This document shows, one piece after another, positions 32,350 through 40,450 of a DNA stretch of 62,930 nucleotides. The stretch's first letter is position 1; each line of letters opens with the position of its first letter. Source of the stretch: Desulfobacterales bacterium (GTDB lineage: Bacteria; Desulfobacterota; Desulfobacteria; Desulfobacterales; Desulfosalsimonadaceae); the NCBI GenBank assembly GCA_018335195.1, contig JAGXKN010000018.1:1-62930 (forward strand), in the 5' to 3' direction. The position numbers and the translations under genes are program-made. The notes under the pieces are model-generated. The model saw nothing but the letters and a program-made list of their open reading frames with translations. It was not told the origin of the DNA and ran no database searches.

Positions 32350-35300
32350 TCAAGCCTGTAAATCGGCAAGGGCTTCCCGATATCTCTTTACCCAGCCGTC
32401 TGCGCCGCATTCCTGCATGATTTCAGTGGCCTTGTTCAGGCCGGCCACAGCCCCTGCCGGATCACCTTTTTTCCGGCAAACCCCGGAAAGTGCCTCATAA
32501 TCTTTTGCAAGGGACCAGCGCGTTCCGTTTTTCTCATCTTCGGCAATGGCGTCCGCAAGCAGTGCCTCGGCGTCGCTGATGCGGGACGGGTCGATTTTCA
32601 CCATGGTTTCCGCCACTGTTGCTTCAATCTGGCCGACAACAGATTTCAGATGGTTTTTCTCCCGGTAGCCCTCGGGCGGAAAGGGTTGTTCAATTTCCCC
32701 GCCTCCTTCAACAATGGCTCTTTTCAGGCACAACTGGGCATAAACCCCCCAGAATGAGAAATGCTTTAAATTTTGAATCGTCGATATGGTCTGGCTGAAA
32801 AATTTTTGAGCATCCCCATAATTCCGATTGCAATGACACGTGAATGCAAGATAAAATTCTGCCCATCCCTGCCAGAACCCATGCCCGGAATTCCGGCAAA
32901 AATCGATTGCTTTAAGAAGCAGATGCTCGGCTTGTTCAAGATCGCCTTTGAAAAAACAAGCAGTCCCGTGCGCAGTATAAGCCATTCCCTTGGTATGGAA
33001 ATCACCGCAGACTTCAGCCGTATGGGCGGCTTCTTGGCTCAAATAGAACGCATCCGAGACTCTTCCCTGAAAATTCAAGACACATCCACACATGGCGCTC
33101 TTTACATATACCGTGCCCTCAAGACTGCGGGTTTTTTCACTAAGTTGCAGAGCCGTTTCAAGGCACTCCATGGCTTTTTCAAACTGGCAATTACTTGCGA
33201 GACCGAAACCGAGAAAAAAATTTCCGCTCCAGTAGCTTAGCCAGTCCCCGATATCATGGGCTGCATCGATGGCTTGCTGCAAATAGGCGATGGCCTTGTC
33301 ATAGTCTTCCCTTACCAACCAGTAGGACCCCAGGGCGGCAAATATTGCCGGCAGGCTCCTCCGGTAATCCAGTTCGAGAGCCAGGTCAACAATCGGGTCC
33401 ACGGCTTCTTTGGCCTCGATATGACGCGTCAGGGCCATGTAATGGTTGGCCAGCGTGGTTCGGGAATCGATGCGCCATTTGGCCACCTCTTCGGCGTGTG
33501 GCAATTGCTCAATTTCCTGAACACGTTTTATCGAATAGTCAATTGCATCTTCATACGAACCGGCCCGCCTGGCCTTTTTGGCCGCCAGTTTAAGGTATTT
33601 GGCAGCTTTTTCATGCAGGCCGCCCCCGATAAAATGCCGGGCAAGCGATGCACTGTGCTCTTCGAGATTTCCCTCGTAAAGCTTCTCCATGGCCTCCCCG
33701 ATACTTCGGTGGAGCTCTTTTTTATGGCGCGACAGTATTGATGCATACACGACCTCCATGGTCAGGGCATGCCTGAAAATATAAGTGGACTCAGGCACGA
33801 TTCCGCGCTGGAGAATGAGTTCGTCGGCTTTCAATGAAGCCAGCGCCCCGGAGAACTCCGTTTCAGAAAGACCGGCGATCTTTTTGATCAAATGGTAGCC
33901 GAATTCGCGTTCAATGGCGGATCCGATACGCAGGACGGCCTTGGCAGGCTCAGGCAGGGCGTCCACACGGGCCATTATAACGTCCTGGATGGTGGCGGGG
34001 ACGCCCACATCTTTGCTGCTTTTAGCGATTCGGCACCTTCCCGCCTTATTTTTGATGACACCCAGGTCGACAAAGGATCGGACAAATTCCTCGATAAAAA
34101 AGGGAACGCCCTCGGTTTTTTCCACCAGCAGCTCTCCCAGGTCGTTTTCAATGGCTTCTGCCCGGAGCAAGTGGCCTGCCATTGCCAAACATTCACGATC
34201 CAACAGCCTTGAGAGCAGCATCTGGCTATGGTGAGAACGGGTGCCCCACGGCGGACTGAAATCAGGCCTGTAGGTGAGTATAAGAAGGACCTTCTCCGCC
34301 GGGATGTTTTCCAGGATTTCACCGATGACCTCCTTTGAACTGTTGTCGATCCATTGGAGGTCTTCAACGGCAAGGATCAATGGCCTCGCCTGCGCCCCTT
34401 TGATGACAATACGAATCAATGCCCCGATAATCCGCTCCCTTTTGGCATCAGGGCTTGTTACCGGCATATCAATACTGCTGTCAGCTGCATCCAGGAGCTC
34501 CAGTAGATATGGCGCTGTGGTCTCCACGTCGAGCCCCATGACTTTCAGGCCGCCTTTTACCTTTTCCCGGATGCCTGTGGCGCGGTCTGTGTCCTGAATC
34601 CTGAAATTGGACCGGAGAATGTCAACCAGAGGATGATAGGGAACGCCTTTGCTGTAGGAAAGGCACCGGCCTTCCAGGAAAGTAATGTATTCATGCGCAA
34701 GCCCTTTTCTGAACTCATAGAGCAGCCGGGATTTGCCCATGCCGGCCACCGATACGATCGACACTGCCTGTCCCCGTCCGCCCCTTGCCCGGCGATAAAT
34801 ATCCATGAGAATTTCCAGTTCCCGCTCCCTGGCCATTAACGGGGTAAGCCCTCTCTCCGCGTTCACGTCAAATCGCGTGCGGCTGGTGCCGGGGGCGATT
34901 ACACGGTAAACTTTGATCGGCCCGCTTTTACCCTTTATTTCTTTATCCCCCATGTTCTCGAACCGGAAGAGACCCTCAGTAAGTTTGAAAACTGCCTGGG
35001 TCACATAGGTTGTTCCCGGCTCTGCCAGCGACTCCATCCGGGAGGCCAGATTCACGGTATCCCCGATTGCCTTGAAATCCACGCGCAGGTCATTGCCCAC
35101 TGTCCCGACCACTACAGGGCCGGTGTGTATACCGATCCGCATCCGGGGCGATGAAAGTTCGCATTCTGATTTTATTCTTTCGCTGAAACGCGCCATTTCA
35201 CGATGGATTGCGAGGGCTGAGCGGATGGCCCGCTGAGGTGCATCTTCCAGGGCAATGGGCGCGCCGAACATGGCCATGATCCCGTCCCCGGTCAACTCAT

Positions 35301-35718
35301 TGACGGTTCCCTCATAGTCATTTACCTTATGCGTTAAAATCTCATAGACTTGATCCATGAGAGAGTAGGCCTCTTCGGCGCCCAGCTGCTCGGCAAGAGA
35401 TGTATATCCTGCCATATCGCAAAACATGATGGTCACCGCTTTCTTCTCACCCTCGATCCGGTCCCTTTGGGACAGTATCTTTTGGGTCAGGCCTTCTGGG
35501 AGGTATTTCTGGATTTTTGAAATTTTTTCGTCAAAAGAGAGTTCCCGATCCTTGCCCGGGGCGGAGTTGGCCAGCGCATGCCCGCACTCTCCGCAGAACT
35601 TGTCCCCGGGAGTGTTTTCACACCCGCACCCGGGGCAGGCAGCAACGAGCTTGCCGCCGCACTCCCGGCAGAATTTCCGGGTATCCGGGTTTTCGGTCTG
35701 ACAGTATGAACACTGCAT
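32350..35718 (-). CDS. Zinc-ribbon / class III nucleotide cyclase / AAA ATPase / TPR regulator
   Basis: 1122 residues. Two zinc ribbons at 1-47 (CSYCQTENPDTRKFCRECG, CPGCGCENTPGDKFCGECG). Class III cyclase at about 85-275 with the metal aspartates in IMFCDMAGYTSL and NELTGDGIMAMFG, and VDFKAIGDTVNLASRM holding the purine-specificity and transition-state residues, so it looks active. AAA/NACHT-like ATPase from about 285 (Walker A VAGMGKSRLLYEF, Walker B PLILAVEDLQWID). TPR-type repeats fill about 640-1122. The architecture fits a signalling scaffold that makes cAMP or cGMP in response to a bound partner. The leader carries riboswitch copy 2, so its synthesis should respond to a cyclic dinucleotide. 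A truncated paralogue lies at 29787-30431. Confidence 0.9.
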   Translation of the reverse strand: MQCSYCQTENPDTRKFCRECGGKLVAACPGCGCENTPGDKFCGECGHALANSAPGKDRELSFDEKISKIQKYLPEGLTQKILSQRDRIEGEKKAVTIMFCDMAGYTSLAEQLGAEEAYSLMDQVYEILTHKVNDYEGTVNELTGDGIMAMFGAPIALEDAPQRAIRSALAIHREMARFSERIKSECELSSPRMRIGIHTGPVVVGTVGNDLRVDFKAIGDTVNLASRMESLAEPGTTYVTQAVFKLTEGLFRFENMGDKEIKGKSGPIKVYRVIAPGTSRTRFDVNAERGLTPLMARERELEILMDIYRRARGGRGQAVSIVSVAGMGKSRLLYEFRKGLAHEYITFLEGRCLSYSKGVPYHPLVDILRSNFRIQDTDRATGIREKVKGGLKVMGLDVETTAPYLLELLDAADSSIDMPVTSPDAKRERIIGALIRIVIKGAQARPLILAVEDLQWIDNSSKEVIGEILENIPAEKVLLILTYRPDFSPPWGTRSHHSQMLLSRLLDRECLAMAGHLLRAEAIENDLGELLVEKTEGVPFFIEEFVRSFVDLGVIKNKAGRCRIAKSSKDVGVPATIQDVIMARVDALPEPAKAVLRIGSAIEREFGYHLIKKIAGLSETEFSGALASLKADELILQRGIVPESTYIFRHALTMEVVYASILSRHKKELHRSIGEAMEKLYEGNLEEHSASLARHFIGGGLHEKAAKYLKLAAKKARRAGSYEDAIDYSIKRVQEIEQLPHAEEVAKWRIDSRTTLANHYMALTRHIEAKEAVDPIVDLALELDYRRSLPAIFAALGSYWLVREDYDKAIAYLQQAIDAAHDIGDWLSYWSGNFFLGFGLASNCQFEKAMECLETALQLSEKTRSLEGTVYVKSAMCGCVLNFQGRVSDAFYLSQEAAHTAEVCGDFHTKGMAYTAHGTACFFKGDLEQAEHLLLKAIDFCRNSGHGFWQGWAEFYLAFTCHCNRNYGDAQKFFSQTISTIQNLKHFSFWGVYAQLCLKRAIVEGGGEIEQPFPPEGYREKNHLKSVVGQIEATVAETMVKIDPSRISDAEALLADAIAEDEKNGTRWSLAKDYEALSGVCRKKGDPAGAVAGLNKATEIMQECGADGWVKRYREALADLQA

Positions 35719-35927
35719 GGCATGCCCCTGTATGCATAAGATTCACTTGCCCGGCAAAAAAAATCAATCGATATTGACTTTATATGCGCGGACTATGAAC
35801 GAATATGTACCCCGGGATAAAACACATTAAGAAGAGCCGTCCGTGTGAAGAAATGAAGCAAATGGAGGAAAGGAAATGTTGCCATACAAGCCCCGAGGTT
35901 GGTTAAAGTCTTTACAAGGGATCCGAT

Positions 35928-35969
35928 AAAAATAGCCGAACCACCACACATAAATGGCAGTCCGGCTAT
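35928..35969 (-). terminator. Intrinsic terminator overlapping riboswitch copy 2
   Basis: Minus strand: ATAGCCGGAC pairs with GTTCGGCTAT around a loop of about 18 bases, followed by TTTTT-ATC. As in copy 1, the 5' arm is the 3' strand of the aptamer, so ligand binding should prevent termination. Confidence 0.82.
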
Positions 35970-36055
35970 CTGTGATCCGAATCAACGATGAAAAGCGCTA
36001 CCGAAAAGACCCGTGACTTTCCGTCCCAATCTTACGATTGGTTTGGCTTTATCAT
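35955..36055 (-). promoter_or_regulatory. GEMM-type (cyclic-di-GMP-I-like) riboswitch aptamer, copy 2
   Basis: Same order as copy 1 on the minus strand: AAAGCCAAACC, AATC-GTAA-GATT stem, GGGACGGAAAGTCACGGGTCT, a longer variable arm, AGATAGCCGGACTGCC. The small stem is AATC/GATT here and AGTC/GATT in copy 1 (a pairing-preserving change). The distal arms differ in sequence while the cores are identical, as expected of a structured RNA. It controls the cyclase regulator, whose ATG lies about 210 bases past the terminator. The intervening leader (35719-35925) holds no other gene. Confidence 0.8.
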
Positions 36056-36061
36056 AATTTT

Positions 36062-36090
36062 TATATGCTCCTGGAAATCCTCCGTGTCAA
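36062..36090 (-). promoter_or_regulatory. Sigma-70 promoter of the cyclase leader
   Basis: TTGACA (36090-36085), exactly 17 bases, CATATA (36067-36062), with start near 36055 at the first bases of the aptamer. Identical boxes and spacing to the autotransporter promoter. Confidence 0.82.
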
Positions 36091-36370
36091 TTATTTTCGG
36101 AGATTTAACAAAAATTCTTCCATTATCCCAAAATGGAGATTACGTCTATCATTGCACATGCAATTACACACAAAAACTCCTGTGCACAATACCGGGGGCA
36201 TGTTTTAAAATATTGAAATTGGCAACCTGTCTCACACAGTGGAACTGACGGAATAGAACCTGAAGTGCGGGAAATGGTCTTTTTTCGGCGGTCCGGGCTC
36301 TGCGAGCGCTGCACCGCAGGGGTTTATGTTGTGGCTTGACATTTCAACCTTTACCGGCGATTATGAGAAC
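36091..36370. other. Divergent spacer before the metallophosphoesterase
   Basis: About 280 bases upstream of riboswitch promoter 2 on one side and the metallophosphoesterase on the other. It contains a TGCACATGCA palindrome-like stretch near 36155 but no gene or clear second riboswitch. Confidence 0.3.
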
Positions 36371-37777
36371 ATGGCACAAACAAATTTTGACAACAACCCC
36401 CGGCGCACGGCTTTTTTAATTGTTGCCGCAGTGTTTTGCTTGTTTTGCGTGGGCTGCGGTGTGTCCAAACATCCGCCCGTGGAATTCAGGTACCAGCAGG
36501 AAGAAACTGTAAAAGATCTGCAGGCAAAAAATTTTTCCTACCCCCAGACACGATTCGTTGTCCTTTCAGATCCGCACTACTACCATCCGAGCCTGGGCAC
36601 CTCCGGGCCGGACTTTGAAGCATACATCCGCGATGACCGGAAGATGCTGGCAAAAAGCGATGAGATACTGGATGCGGCCATTGAACGGGTAAGGCGGGAA
36701 AAAGCGGATTTTATCCTGATTTGCGGCGATCTCACCAAGGACGGAGAAAAAATCAATCATCGGTATATTGCCGAAAAAATTGCAAATCTGCATCCCTCGG
36801 CAGACCTATACGTGGTTCCCGGCAATCACGACGTGGCAAACGGCATATCCCGCAGGTACACAAAAGACAGAACAGAGCCGGTTGCCAGTGTTTCCCCGGA
36901 AGAATTCAAGAGAATATACGCAGATTACGGGTATGCCTCTTGCCTGGATGCCGACGCAGCATCGCTTAGCTACGTGGCCGAACCCGTGCCCGGCTTGTGG
37001 GTCCTGGCACTGGATTCATGCCTGTGGCGGGAAAACGACCCCGGCAAGCATCCGGTCACAGACGGCCGGTTTCCCGGGCAAACCCTGAAATGGATCGAGA
37101 AAGTGCTGATCCGGGCCAGGCAGCAGGAAAAAGCAGTGCTGTCCTTCATGCACCACGGCCTGATGGAACACTATCCATCCAACGAAAAATATTACGGCCA
37201 ATACGTGGTCGACAACAGCGACACATTAACCCGGCTTTTTGCCGCCTACGGCGTGCGCCTGGTATTCACCGGCCACTTTCACGCCCAGGACATCACCGCA
37301 AAAAACCCGGAACAACACACATCCCGGGTTTTTGACGTGGAAACCGGATCCCTGGTCACCTATCCCTGCCCTTACCGCACAGTGGCCTTTTCCGGGGACG
37401 GCACGTGCACCATTGAAAGCCGGTTCATCCAATCCATTGACTCCGTGGACACGGGCTTTCCCGATTATGCCCGGGATTTCGCATTCCGGGGAACCGTGGA
37501 GCTGGCGGACAAAGCGCTTGAAGGATATTGGGTCTCCGAAAAAGGCAGAAAGATCCTTGCCCCGCAGATAGCAGAAGCCTACGTGGCCCACCTGGAAGGC
37601 AACGAAAACAGGCCCGAACAAGTACTCAAGGCTAAAGGCACCGGCCTGATGGGCCGCATCGTGGTGTTTTCTCAAAAAGACTTGGTGCGGGGCTGGTGGA
37701 CCGACCTCTGGCCGGCAGACAACCGCCTGACAATCGATTTCAAAGACGGATCCATTTCCAGCGATACTCGGCATTGA
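36371..37777 (+). CDS. Metallophosphoesterase, probable lipoprotein
   Basis: 468 residues from ATG at 36371, chosen over the in-frame ATG at 36326 because a signal peptide begins here (RRTAFLIVAAVFCLFCVGC). The final cysteine fits a lipobox, so the protein is probably anchored in the envelope. All calcineurin-type metal motifs are present: SDPHY (D-x-H), GDLTKDG, GNHDV, FMHHGL and GHFHAQD. It should hydrolyse a phosphoester; the substrate is unknown, and the family includes cyclic-nucleotide and nucleotide phosphodiesterases. It is transcribed away from the cyclase regulator across a shared upstream region. Confidence 0.88.
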   Translation: MAQTNFDNNPRRTAFLIVAAVFCLFCVGCGVSKHPPVEFRYQQEETVKDLQAKNFSYPQTRFVVLSDPHYYHPSLGTSGPDFEAYIRDDRKMLAKSDEILDAAIERVRREKADFILICGDLTKDGEKINHRYIAEKIANLHPSADLYVVPGNHDVANGISRRYTKDRTEPVASVSPEEFKRIYADYGYASCLDADAASLSYVAEPVPGLWVLALDSCLWRENDPGKHPVTDGRFPGQTLKWIEKVLIRARQQEKAVLSFMHHGLMEHYPSNEKYYGQYVVDNSDTLTRLFAAYGVRLVFTGHFHAQDITAKNPEQHTSRVFDVETGSLVTYPCPYRTVAFSGDGTCTIESRFIQSIDSVDTGFPDYARDFAFRGTVELADKALEGYWVSEKGRKILAPQIAEAYVAHLEGNENRPEQVLKAKGTGLMGRIVVFSQKDLVRGWWTDLWPADNRLTIDFKDGSISSDTRH

Positions 37778-37878
37778 TACCGGCAGAAGTCGTTATTTCG
37801 GGCCTGACCAAAGTGCCGGAGTCTCCCGGAACGCATACCGGAATGCCCTGTACGATTGCAAGACCATCAGCGGCGGGG

Positions 37879-38565
37879 CTATGCGGCAGGAAGCCGAAAA
37901 ATGCGGAGAAATTCATTTGCGTAAACATTCTCAAACCGGTCGTCCAGAAACGGAGCCAGGCAATCGGCCATGCTTACAATCGTCAGGGGACGGTCATGTG
38001 CGGCAAGCTTTTCGGCAACTGCACGGTAAAATGCATTGCCGTTGTCCCCGGGCCGGGTGGGTCGGTACAGGTAAATCAATTCCACTCCCGCAAAATTCGC
38101 CTGTGCAACGTCTGCATGTTCCCAGGCGACTTGTTGCGGATCCATATTCAGGGCCTGCTGATACAATCTGCCCATTTCAATGAGCCGCCCGGAGATTTCC
38201 AGGAGCCGGGTCTTGTGATGGGGGCACAATCTTTGCAGAAGCAATCCCTGCAGGCCATTTCCGGCTCCCAGGTCGGCGGTGACGCTGTCCGGGCCGATCA
38301 GGTGCCGGGCCAGCATCAACGGCAACATGCCCCCGGGCAGGCAGTCAAGCCCCGACCATGCGGCCAGCGTATCGGATTCTTCCTGCTGATAGGCGGCGCC
38401 GGCTGCGTGAAGGCACAGGTAGAGATTAATCAGCACGGTTTCCCTGTCTGAGTTATCCCCGCTACCCCGGGCCTCAAACAGGCTTTCAGCCAATTGCCCC
38501 GCCCGGGGCACCGCACGGGCGACCGCGGAATCCGAGGCAATCTGCATGAGCGCGTCTTCAATCAT
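37879..38565 (-). CDS. SAM-dependent methyltransferase-like protein
   Basis: 228 residues from ATG at 38565. Motif I VTADLGAGNGLQGLLLQRL (about 91-109) and an acidic strand after it (TRLLEISGRLIEMG) mark a class I SAM-binding fold. The acceptor is not evident. Natural-looking sequence continues in frame upstream of this ATG (ISGDQLEATFRRIQAGFYND), just after a GGAGG at 38651-38655, but without ATG, GTG or TTG. The true start may be a rare codon there or the region may contain an error. It lies downstream of the acyl-CoA ligase on the same strand and may form an operon with it. Confidence 0.65.
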   Translation of the reverse strand: MIEDALMQIASDSAVARAVPRAGQLAESLFEARGSGDNSDRETVLINLYLCLHAAGAAYQQEESDTLAAWSGLDCLPGGMLPLMLARHLIGPDSVTADLGAGNGLQGLLLQRLCPHHKTRLLEISGRLIEMGRLYQQALNMDPQQVAWEHADVAQANFAGVELIYLYRPTRPGDNGNAFYRAVAEKLAAHDRPLTIVSMADCLAPFLDDRFENVYANEFLRIFRLPAA

Positions 38566-38691
38566 CTGCGCTCGGGGATCATTATAGAATCCCGCCTGTA
38601 TCCGCCGGAATGTTGCCTCCAGTTGATCCCCGCTGATATATATCCTCCAATCTGCCGCAAACTCGCATGATTGCCCGAAACTGCCGGATGA

Positions 38692-40197
38692 TCACATCTT
38701 GCGCAATTCCTTGCGCAGGATTTTTCCTACCAGGCTCTTGGGCAGCGAATCAAGGAAAACCACCTCCTTGGGCGACTTGAACCGCTTAAGCCTTTCCCTG
38801 CAGAAATCGATGATCTCCTCTTCAGTGGCGCTCTGCCCGGGCAGCAGCACCACAAAGGCCTTGATGTCCTCGCCGTAGACCTCGTCGGCCACGCCCACCA
38901 CCGCGGCTTCGGATACCTTGGGATGACTGTAGATCACCTCTTCGATCTCCCGGGGCGCAATGTTTTCCCCGGCCTTGATGATCAGGTCCTTTTTGCGCTC
39001 GGTGATGAAAAAATACCCCTCTTCATCCTTGTATCCCACGTCACCGGTGTAAAGCCACCCGCCTTTTAAAACCTTTTCGGTTTCCTCGGGCCGGTTCCAG
39101 TAGCCTTTCATAAGCATGGGCCCGGAGATGATGATTTCGCCCTCCTGGTTTGCCGGCAGTTCCCGGTCTTCATCATCTACGACCTTCATGTGCGTACCTT
39201 TCATGGGAAGACCGATGGAGCCGACCTTTTTCTTGCCTTCCAGGGGATTGACCGAATTGTTGGCGCCTGCCTCGGTCAGCCCCCAGCCCTCGATAATTTC
39301 AAAGCCGAAGGTGTCCCTGAAACGCTCCCAGGTCTCCAGGGTCAGGGGGGCGGATCCGCAGATCCAGTATTTCATGGAACTCAGGTCGTATTTTTTCGGA
39401 TCCGGATGCAGCAGCATGAACACGTACATCGTGGGCACCGCGCCCATGATGTTGGCCCGGTATTTCTCAATTGCGCCAAAAACCGTGTCAATGTCAAAGG
39501 TGTTTAAAACAACGGTCCTGCCGCCGCCCACATACATCCCGTAGTTCATGCTGGCAATTCCGTAAGAGTGACACAGGGGCAAAACGCTGATACTGGTCAT
39601 GTCCGGAGGCAGGTCGAGCGTGTCCTGCTGCATCTTGGCATTGGCATACAGGCTGTAATGTGTGTGCATCACGCCCTTGGGCTGGCCCGTGGTGCCAGCC
39701 GTATAGATCAGGGCGGCCAGATCATCGTCTGCGGTCTGCACCATGGAAATCTCGTCTGAATGCTGCTCTAAAAGCTGCTGATAAGACAGCACCCCATGGG
39801 GCATATCCCGGTCGGTAAGAATCACGTATTCGATATTCGGGGCTTTTTGCCGGCAGGTCTCGATTTTTTCCATAAAATCCGAACTACTGATAATCACCCT
39901 GGCGCCGGTGTCCTGGTAAATAAATGCGGTTTCCCCCTCTCCCACCATGAAATTAATGGGCACCACCACCGCGCCGATGGTGTAGACGGCCATGAAGCCC
40001 TGCAGCACTTCCGGGCAGTTGGGCATCTGGATGATCACCCGGTCGCCCTTTTCCACGCCCAGTTCTTTTAACGCATTTGCCAAGCGGTTTGAAGCGCTGC
40101 GCATCTCCAGGTTGGTCCACTGGAGATCTTCAAAGATCACCGAGACATGCTCCCCGAATCGTTCGATCTCCCTTTCCGGCAATTCCACAAGATTCAT
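38692..40197 (-). CDS. Acyl-CoA synthetase (AMP-forming)
   Basis: 501 residues from ATG at 40197, preceded by GGGAGGGGG; the ATG nine codons upstream has no ribosome site. ANL superfamily signatures: the P-loop LIYTAGTTGQPKGVMHTH (about 155-172), the A4/A5 region EGWGLTEAGANN, the A7 aspartate in YTGDVGYKDEEGYF, ERKKDLIIKAGENIAP and the catalytic lysine in SLVGKILRKELR at the end. It activates a carboxylic acid, probably a fatty or aromatic acid, to its CoA thioester. The upstream intergenic region has two palindromes that could bind a lipid-responsive repressor. Confidence 0.9.
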   Translation of the reverse strand: MNLVELPEREIERFGEHVSVIFEDLQWTNLEMRSASNRLANALKELGVEKGDRVIIQMPNCPEVLQGFMAVYTIGAVVVPINFMVGEGETAFIYQDTGARVIISSSDFMEKIETCRQKAPNIEYVILTDRDMPHGVLSYQQLLEQHSDEISMVQTADDDLAALIYTAGTTGQPKGVMHTHYSLYANAKMQQDTLDLPPDMTSISVLPLCHSYGIASMNYGMYVGGGRTVVLNTFDIDTVFGAIEKYRANIMGAVPTMYVFMLLHPDPKKYDLSSMKYWICGSAPLTLETWERFRDTFGFEIIEGWGLTEAGANNSVNPLEGKKKVGSIGLPMKGTHMKVVDDEDRELPANQEGEIIISGPMLMKGYWNRPEETEKVLKGGWLYTGDVGYKDEEGYFFITERKKDLIIKAGENIAPREIEEVIYSHPKVSEAAVVGVADEVYGEDIKAFVVLLPGQSATEEEIIDFCRERLKRFKSPKEVVFLDSLPKSLVGKILRKELRKM

Positions 40198-40271
40198 GCT
40201 TCCCCCTCCCGTCAATGGTCTCAATGGAATGTCCTAAAAAAATCCATTTAAAGCGATTTGACAATTTTGAC

Positions 40272-40291
40272 TTTATCAATTAATTGATAAA
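40272..40291. promoter_or_regulatory. 20-bp palindrome upstream of acyl-CoA synthetase
   Basis: TTTATCAATTAATTGATAAA is a perfect 20-base palindrome, 75 bases upstream of the acyl-CoA synthetase start and 160 upstream of the divergent GGDEF gene. It is operator-like; a TetR/FadR-type regulator is a guess. Confidence 0.5.
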
Positions 40292-40303
40292 AAATCAAAA
40301 ATT

Positions 40304-40320
40304 CATTTCATACTGAAATG
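40304..40320. promoter_or_regulatory. 17-bp inverted repeat
   Basis: CATTTCA-TAC-TGAAATG, perfect 7-base arms, 12 bases from the previous palindrome and on one face of the same divergent control region. A possible second operator. Confidence 0.4.
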
Positions 40321-40450
40321 TCAGGGCCTTAACAATCCGGATGAATATGAATTGACGAAAGCCGGAGAAGATGTAAATTCAAAACAAGGCAGTAAAAAAA
40401 TTAGGTATCGCTGCAGGACTTGAACGCCACGCGATTTTCCGAGAGAACAG

